Source: Cytidiella melzeri (taxonomy: Eukaryota > Basidiomycota > Agaricomycetes > Polyporales > Irpicaceae). From it: DNA of 52,568 bases. The stretch is from NCBI GenBank assembly GCA_022592445.1, contig JABYQR010000312.1:1-52568 (forward strand). Direction: 5' to 3'. The position numbers and the translations under genes were made by a program. The first letter of the stretch is position 1. Every line of letters begins with the position of its first letter. Shown here piece after piece: positions 47,435 through 52,568 of the stretch. The notes beneath the pieces are model-generated. The model was not told the DNA's origin and did no database searches. It saw only the letters and a list, made by a program, of their open reading frames with translations.

Positions 47435-48831
47435 CTACGCTTTCCTCTGACGCTTGTGCGAGCGATCCTCACACCTTTCCTCCTCTTCATCCTCGCTCTC
47501 TGACTCCTCTTCACCCAAGTCTCTGCTACCTGCGGCCGTACAAGGACCACGAGCAACGCCTGCATCCTTGCGTTGCTTACGGGGCTTGCAGGGAACTTTT
47601 TTGCCAGATGCTATGTCTGCTGCAATCCACTCACGACGTGCCTGCACTTGGGCCTCGCTGATGCACACAAATTTGCACGTGCCACTGGTAAGGGCATCGA
47701 CAACTGATTGTAGCGGCGGAAGGGTATTGCTCAGTTCGCTCAGATTCGTGAACGCAATCCCAGATGGCCAGCCTTCAAGGATAATGTGGAATCGTTCCAC
47801 AATTGCTTCCTCAAAGCTAACATAGTTCATCTTCACATTTTTGTTGCCAGTGATCTCAACTACGCGTTCGTTCAATAGCTATTGTGTGCGCGACATGGTA
47901 TGTGTTCTCACCTAACAAGGCTGATATCTTATCCCTGATCTGGCTTTTCAGCCATCTTGCCTTCATCTTGGATGTCCGAAGCAACCCTGTGTGTCAATAC
48001 GGGTAAGGAATCCGTTACCAGAATTTCCAGTGGCCACTAAACGTACCTGTAATGCTGCCTCCAGCGACGGCATACACCTCATTCTGAGCTCCAATCTTGG
48101 GGGTGTCCCACTTACGGACGGCGATCTCCAAATACTTCTCTAGTTTGGTAGATGTGAAGAACCAACGCGGATCCATCGCAAAGTCTGTCGAGCTTCGGAC
48201 GATGCAAAACATTCCCTGGATGCCAACACAATTATCCAGGCCGATCATCTGTGAAAGCGTGAGTTCTTTCAAGGTGAAATGCCTCCCAGCTCATTCAAGT
48301 GACATACTAACTTTTCAATCTTTTTAGAGGTGTTCACCACGTCCTGAATCTTTCTGCGTGCAGTAGGACGGGGCGCTGACTTTTTCTTGTCTCGATACGC
48401 CTCTTACACATGTACGTAGTGTTGTTTCTCCTCTTCTGTGAGGCTGTAGTACTCGTCGGCATAGTCTCGCTGAACGTTGCAGAGTGGAATGCGCTCTTCG
48501 ACAGGTACATCTGCAGCAAAATTCCATCAAAATACCAACCATTGGCCGAGCAGGTATGTCGTGGCGTACCTGCGTTGACCTCCTGATACTTATAATGCGA
48601 CCAGGCGTTCCACACACTGGGTTTGATGGTGTTCAGGTACCTAGTGCCTCCATTGAAAAATAGATTCTCAATGTGCAATTCTTTTTTGTTGTGCTTTTCT
48701 GCAATTTTGCTGATCCCTCGACGCAGCTGCTGAAAAAGATTGTCGAAGTCGACATCGAATGCATTCTTACGCGCCTGGCAATCCTTTAACTTGAGCTTCA
48801 CGTGGAGCTTTGGAGGCAGAGTGTCGGCCAT
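47435..48831 (-). pseudogene. Five-exon fungal protein of unknown function, premature stop
   Basis: Predicted exons on the minus strand are 48831-48570, 48510-48308, 48248-48047, 47986-47912 and about 47878-47435. The first three introns are 59-60 nt with GTACGC/CTGCAG, GTATGT/TTTCACAG and GTACGT/CACACAG ends and keep the frame. The protein reads MADTLPPKLHVKLKLKDCQA, then DYADEYYSLTEEEKQHYV, GIQGMFCIVRSSTDFAMDP, LLRTSKMKARWLKSQIRDK, NERVVEITGNKNVKMNYV and ISEAQVQARREWIAADIASG, with an acidic then basic, nuclear-signal-like tail. I believe similar proteins are common in mushroom genomes, from memory and without a search. An in-frame TAA at 48406-48404 interrupts exon 2, and the last junction is one base out of phase, so this copy is probably a pseudogene. 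Confidence 0.62.
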
Positions 48832-49368
48832 GTTCGACGTGTTCCCAATGTGCGCAGGATGTCATGGATGGCCTGACTAGCCCTTAATTTTCGCAATTTA
48901 CCTCTTGTTTTTATCTGTAAAACTCCGGGCTACAACCTAGTTTCAATTCTCTTTGCATAAACTCCTTTGCACGTCTATTAAGCGCCCATATCACGTGGCT
49001 TAGACGCTCCACACGGTCACATTACTTGCTACTACGTCACACTGGCATGTGACTTAGCTTAAGTAAGACCACATGGCTACAAGCACATGGCTCAGCCCAT
49101 AGCTAGGGTTTGACGTCATAGATACCGTCCACATGGGCTCCTTATTGTTCTTTCCCTATTGTTCTCTTTATGGAAGGATGTTCTCACAGGTGTGGGAAGG
49201 GAATACAATAGTTGGTCTCCTTTTAGATAGATTCTCTCACGAGTAGAGTTCTTGGCAAGGTCTAGACAATAGCTATTGTTCTACTTTAGGTAGTCCTTTT
49301 GTTCTTCGTTCACACGGCTTCTTGCAAAGCCTGCCCTCAACATGGTCTGTGCGCAGGTCCCTGAAGTC

Positions 49369-49376
49369 TATATATA
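49369..49376 (+). promoter_or_regulatory. TATA box of Gypsy-2
   Basis: TATATATA lies 35 bases before the decamer ATCTCGACCT. The corresponding distance in Gypsy-1 is 34, which supports the same RNA start in both. Confidence 0.7.
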
Positions 49377-49403
49377 CTGCTACATGTACGCTCCTAGCCC
49401 CCC

Positions 49404-49501
49404 ATCTCGACCTCTTGGTCTTTACTGGGCTAGGTAAGCAACCCCCTCTTGTACTACATAGCTGGTAGTCACAAATACTAACTTGGTCTTTACTGGGCTA
49501 G
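49404..49501 (+). promoter_or_regulatory. RNA-start decamer and LTR intron with 20-nt repeat
   Basis: ATCTCGACCT (49404-49413) is followed at once by CTTGGTCTTTACTGGGCTAG (49414-49433), then the donor GTAAGC. The same 20-mer returns at 49482-49501, directly after the branch word ACTAAC, and its TAG is the acceptor. The predicted intron is 49434-49501 (68 nt). Splicing leaves one copy of the 20-mer in the leader. Confidence 0.65.
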
Positions 49502-49619
49502 CTACCTGAATAAGGTTTATAGTTGGTGAGAGCATTGTGCTACACGCCTGCCACCACCTCGTCGTCGTCGTCCACATCGTGTCCCTAGTTGCTGCGTTGA
49601 GCTCCGTCTCCGTGACATT

Positions 49620-49629
49620 AGGTCGAGAT
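49620..49629 (+). promoter_or_regulatory. Gypsy-2 self-priming primer binding site
   Basis: AGGTCGAGAT is the perfect complement of the decamer ATCTCGACCT at the predicted RNA 5' end (49404-49413). It lies two bases (TT) after the LTR end, the same spacing as in Gypsy-1. Confidence 0.72.
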
Positions 49630-49691
49630 CGTTGTGAAACCCTGGGTTCCCCCATTCCCACCGTTTAAAAAAGTTTATTCCTGTTTGACGA

Positions 49692-49763
49692 GTACGTCTC
49701 CGGTCTTTCCATACCGTTGAGCTACTACTTACGTCGTCCGTTTCTACCCCCTGCGTTGTTCAG
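49692..49763 (+). promoter_or_regulatory. Predicted leader intron that creates the ORF0 start codon
   Basis: The donor GTACGT follows GACGA, and the acceptor TTGTTCAG precedes TGCCTAAG. The length is 72 nt. Joining the A at 49691 to TG at 49764 makes ATG, in frame with ORF0, which has no ATG of its own upstream of its conserved part. Confidence 0.5.
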
Positions 49764-50491
49764 TGCCTAAGGACACGCGCACCCGTTTTTCCAAGGACCT
49801 CTCTACGAACGAGCCTCAGCTCAAGAGGTGCCTCCCCCCATCTTTCCTCGACGCTCTCGCTGCCAAGCGTACGAGCGGTCAACCTCATCGCTGGTCTGAC
49901 AAAGACCTCGTCAACGTCGCCAAGTACGTATCCAAGAAGCCGCCTGTCAAAGGCATCACCCTCACTGTCCCCTCTTACGAGGAAAATCGACAACTTCGCG
50001 CTTCTGCCCGAGCATACGGAGAACGTGTAGCCGAGGAACGAGCTCGCACTCTTGCTGAGCAACAAACTCACAAGCCGACTCTCGCTGAGCGACTTGCCAA
50101 ATTCCCTCCGCCCACTCCCGCTCCCGCTGCACCCAAACCGGTACTGATAGACTTCAAGAAGTTATCACCGGTTGACCTCGTAGGCATTTTCAAGCCAAAA
50201 CTTACCGCCGTCCGCACTCGCTTGCAAGCTCTCACAGAGCTTGAAGAACTCCTGAACCGCGCCAACCCCGACCACCGTCGCGCCCTGCTTCACCTAGTCA
50301 ACAAGGTCGATCGTTTCCTCAACCTAGTCGACAAACTCGCTCCCGTCACAGCAGACCGCGAGTGGCAGCTCTTGGACTGGGGTTGTAAAGCAATCGGGAA
50401 AATTTCTTTTAAGCAGCTCCGTAAAAACTACGACAAAGTTCTTGCGCAGCTTAACGTAGTTAATAACGATAGCTACTTCGAGTGGATCTAG
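49764..50491 (+). CDS. Gypsy-2 ORF0, extra ORF before gag
   Basis: The open frame gives about 242 residues and ends 42 bases before the gag ATG. It would start by splicing (see 49692-49763) as M-PKDTRTRFSKDL. Residues 60-110 are charged and helical (RQLRASARAYGERVAEER). A Pro-rich linker (FPPPTPAPAAPKP) follows. The C-terminal 120 residues look like a helical domain (KPKLTAVRTRLQALTELEEL, VNKVDRFLNLVDKLA) and end with DREWQLLDWGCKAIGKISF. The last block matches ORF0 of Gypsy-1. No zinc finger or enzyme motif is present. It could be an accessory or a structural protein. That the frame is kept open in both families, though broken once in Gypsy-1, supports a real product. Confidence 0.6.
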
Positions 50492-50533
50492 ACAGTCCAC
50501 AATTTTGTAACAAATTGCATACACTTCTTCGAC

Positions 50534-51784
50534 ATGGATCCCAACCAGCCCGCCGCCCCCGCTGCCCCAGCTGCCCCAGTCACCAACCTGAGCCAGCAAG
50601 ACGTCTTAAATATGTTAGGCGTCTTGACACAAAAAATGGTAGACCTTACCAATCAGGTGGCTGCACTTGCAGCTGCACAGGCACCGGCGGTTGCCGCCGC
50701 TACCCACGTTTCTCGGGAAAGAAGCATCGTCGAGAAACCGGTCTCCTTTAAGGGGAAAACCTCGTCAGAAGCCAGGCTCTTCCGACACGCGTTCATCGTC
50801 TGGGCGCAGAATCAGGGCAAAGCGTTCTTTCAGCAAGACGCGCAAGGCCAGGTCCGAGTGGACAACAATGGCGCGAGGATCTTTGATCCTCACAAACTCA
50901 TAACAAGCGCCCTGTCCTTCATGCAGGAGGACGCCGCTGATTGGGCTCGCCCTCACATTGAGGAGTTAGCCAATAGCAAGCCAGCATTTGGAAATGACTG
51001 GGACACATTTATCGAGGCTTTTAAAGCCAAATTTGAGCCAATAGATGCTGTCATGGAGGCTAAGACGAAAATAGCCAACATGAAGCAAGGCAACAAAACC
51101 TTCGCCGCCCATATCTCCGAGTTCGAGACCTGGGCTCCTCGCACTGGCTGGAGCCAGCAGGACCTCTTCGATCGTCTCAAGTCGAGCTTGAGCACCGAGT
51201 ACTTGCAACGTGTCTCGTACTTTCAAACCCGCGCTGCTACCTACGACGCTCTCAAGGACCAGTGCAAGGCAGTCGATGCTCAGCTCGCCGATTTGCGAAA
51301 CAGCACGGGCAAGGTTATGGTGGACAGTTCCTCGGGACACGGCAAGTCCCACCAGCAAGCGTTCCGCGATCCCAACGCTATGGAGATCGATGCCTCCCGC
51401 TTCTCCGCCTCGTTTGACTCGCTCTTTGCGGGTCTGGGCAAACAGGAGATCTTCCAGAAATGGAAGAAGGAGATGAGCAAGCGCTGCTCGGTTTGTGGTT
51501 CTGAGAGCCACAAGAAGAGGGATTCAAAGCACCCAGACGACCCGGTCTGCAACCACTGCGGTGGTACCGGTCACTGGGGGGCAGTTTGCCTGAAACGGCT
51601 CCAAGGCGTCCCTAAGGGACAAAAAGTCGCTGCAACCTCGTCGACCTCGTCGACCACTACTACTGCAGCCAAGCAAGACGCGTCCAACGACAAGGATGCT
51701 AAAATTGCTGCGCTCAAGGACATGCTTGACATCCAGAAAAAGCAAATGGATGAGATGGCAGCAAAAATTAATGCGGTTTTTTGA
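50534..51784 (+). CDS. gag: Gypsy-2 gag
   Basis: The 416-residue protein starts MDPNQPAAPAAPAAPV. A helical segment (LTQKMVDLTNQVAALAAAQ) is followed by a capsid-like region with FKGKTSSEARLFRHAFIVW, WARPHIEELAN, FIEAFKAKFEPID and WSQQDLFDRLKSSLSTEYL, which is the retrotransposon Gag core. Two Cys-rich stretches lie near 315-350: CSVCGSESHKKRDSKH and the knuckle CNHCGGTGHWGAVC, which binds RNA. A helix with NDKDAKIAALKDMLDIQKK ends the protein. The stop TGA follows a T6 run, and pol is open in the -1 frame. Confidence 0.88.
   Translation: MDPNQPAAPAAPAAPVTNLSQQDVLNMLGVLTQKMVDLTNQVAALAAAQAPAVAAATHVSRERSIVEKPVSFKGKTSSEARLFRHAFIVWAQNQGKAFFQQDAQGQVRVDNNGARIFDPHKLITSALSFMQEDAADWARPHIEELANSKPAFGNDWDTFIEAFKAKFEPIDAVMEAKTKIANMKQGNKTFAAHISEFETWAPRTGWSQQDLFDRLKSSLSTEYLQRVSYFQTRAATYDALKDQCKAVDAQLADLRNSTGKVMVDSSSGHGKSHQQAFRDPNAMEIDASRFSASFDSLFAGLGKQEIFQKWKKEMSKRCSVCGSESHKKRDSKHPDDPVCNHCGGTGHWGAVCLKRLQGVPKGQKVAATSSTSSTTTTAAKQDASNDKDAKIAALKDMLDIQKKQMDEMAAKINAVF
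51777..51783 (+). promoter_or_regulatory. Candidate -1 frameshift site at the gag stop, Gypsy-2
   Basis: The gag end reads GCG GTT TTT TGA. The T6 run (51777-51782) directly precedes and overlaps the stop. From 51781 the -1 frame is open (TTG AAG CGG) into the protease. The heptamer is not in the strict X-XXY-YYZ phase, so slippage at the stop codon is the likelier route. Confidence 0.6.
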
Positions 51785-52568
51785 AGCGGACTCGTGACAC
51801 AGCCGCAGCTGCGAGTCCCCCAGATACCCTGTCCTTGCTTCCTTCGTCGTCCCCGTCTTCTGCCTCGTCGTCTTCGTGTACAACGTCTACTCCATGCCCA
51901 TCGTCTACTATCTCCTCGTGTACTATATCGTCGCTAGATCGGTTATCGTCTCATTTCCGTGTACATGTACTAGTTAAAGGTCTGAATAGAAGCATTCGCG
52001 TTCCTGCTATGATCGATTCAGGAGCTACAGCTTTATTCATCAGTCACCAGTTCGTCAAGAAGCATAAGATTATTCAGCACCCGCTCGAAAGGGTCATCTC
52101 ATTGCATAACATTGACGGAACTAAGAATAAAGCTGGCGGATTAACGCACTTCGTTCGCCTTACACTCACAGTCGGAGATCACACGGAAAAGGCAGAGTTT
52201 CTCGTCACGGACTTAGGTCCAGAAGACGTCATTCTTGGGCTACCATGGCTCAAACGCGTAAACCCTACCGTTAACTGGGGAAAAGGAGAAATGACAATTC
52301 CGAGCGGCTCGGAAGAATCTCCTGATGAACCTTTCCAGAAGGTTGACGGTAATCGCAAAGAACGTAGGCAGTGGGTCAAAGCCGGTATTATCCAAGACAC
52401 CACTGACGAAGTCTGGTGTATGGCCGGCTTCACCTACTCTACCAAGCTTGCTGCCGAAGCAAACGAAGCTAAAGCTCAGCGCTCCTTCGAAGACATTGTT
52501 CCATCAGAGTATCACAGACACGCTAAAGTCTTCTCTGAGGAAGAGTCTAATCGGCTACCCCAGCATCA
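51781..52568 (+). CDS. pol: Gypsy-2 pol, protease region (continues beyond window)
   Basis: The frame is open from the gag stop to the window end. After a Ser/Pro/Thr-rich linker it gives VLVKGLNRSIRVPAMIDSGA; the D-S-G-A is the catalytic aspartate motif (near 52015). The second half of the protease follows (FLVTDLGPEDVILGLPWLKR). The end (FEDIVPSEYHRHAKVFSEEE) is the linker that leads to reverse transcriptase in Ty3 elements. No own start codon is needed if it is made by -1 frameshifting from gag. Confidence 0.85.
   Translation, partial: MKRTRDTAAAASPPDTLSLLPSSSPSSASSSSCTTSTPCPSSTISSCTISSLDRLSSHFRVHVLVKGLNRSIRVPAMIDSGATALFISHQFVKKHKIIQHPLERVISLHNIDGTKNKAGGLTHFVRLTLTVGDHTEKAEFLVTDLGPEDVILGLPWLKRVNPTVNWGKGEMTIPSGSEESPDEPFQKVDGNRKERRQWVKAGIIQDTTDEVWCMAGFTYSTKLAAEANEAKAQRSFEDIVPSEYHRHAKVFSEEESNRLPQH

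Larger units (their letters stand above)
48860..49617 (+). repeat. 5' LTR of Gypsy-2
   Basis: The end is set by GTGACA (49612-49617), two bases before the primer site. The start TGTCA at 48860 is chosen because it is the inverse of the final TGACA; this is the less certain border. The LTR has a TATA box (49369-49376), the RNA-start decamer at 49404 and the predicted intron at 49434-49501. If the start is right, the LTR inserted 29 bases before the start codon of the unknown gene at 48831. Confidence 0.65.
48860..52568 (+). mobile_element. Ty3/Gypsy element Gypsy-2, 5' part, runs off the window
   Basis: LTR, self-priming site, ORF0, gag and the beginning of pol (protease) are present in order; the rest lies beyond 52568. 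The protease-Gag relation to Gypsy-1 is distant but the plan is the same. gag and the visible pol are open without frame breaks, so this copy may be intact. Confidence 0.85.

Overview
This window reads as nuclear DNA of a filamentous fungus, most likely an Agaricomycete (Basidiomycota). Pointers are a NACHT-WD40 (STAND) gene, short GT-AG introns of 49-72 nt with CTAAC/TTAAC-type branch sites, Ty3 chromoviruses, Ty1/Copia elements with a half-tRNA(iMet) primer site, and Tad-like LINEs with RNase H. Roughly 80% is retrotransposon; the host genes between them are broken, truncated or uncharacterised. No rRNA, tRNA or CRISPR array was recognised.

Layout. 361-3664 (-): 5' part of a Ty1/Copia element (LTR, half-tRNA primer site, Gag-protease-integrase, no reverse transcriptase). 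4421-8821 (-): decayed NACHT-WD40 gene. 9740-18081 (-): complete Ty3 chromovirus (Gypsy-1) with two ~720 bp LTRs and a GAGAG target duplication, inserted into a reading frame that joins across the site and encodes membrane-type segments. 18880-19085: fragment of a second NACHT gene. 20852-22601 (+): six-exon gene with a SAP-like N-terminus. 22602-28052 (+): LINE-1 with intact ORF1 and ORF2 but no 3' end. 28090-28752 (+): LTR related to Gypsy-2. 28753-35119 (-): LINE-2, sister of LINE-1, with a 51-nt tail. 36293-37216 (+): two-exon unknown gene. 37746-46168 (+): LINE-3, a different family, with an apparently spliced ORF1 and an open 1733-codon ORF2. 46230-46650 (+): relic of the same Copia family as at the left edge. 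47435-48831 (-): multi-exon unknown gene with a premature stop. 48860-52568 (+): 5' half of a second Ty3 element (Gypsy-2), running off the window.

How the elements work. Both Ty3 elements lack a convincing tRNA primer site. Instead the sequence two bases inside the LTR is a perfect complement of the predicted 5' end of the element's own RNA (12 nt in Gypsy-1, 10 nt in Gypsy-2), which is the Tf1/sushi self-priming arrangement. Both have an extra ORF before gag and reach pol by a -1 shift at a T6 run. In Gypsy-2 and the related LTR at 28090 a predicted intron lies inside the LTR, and a 20-21 nt word is repeated exactly at its exon end and its intron end. The word begins at the base after the predicted primer. 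This could let DNA copied from spliced RNA re-anneal to an unspliced 3' LTR and restore the intron. It is the most unusual thing in the window.

Broken frames cluster in the left 19 kb (Copia, NACHT gene, Gypsy-1), whereas LINE-1 and the LINE-3 ORF2 are open over kilobases. Natural decay and regional consensus error should both be considered. All functional statements rest on reading motifs by eye; no database search was run.
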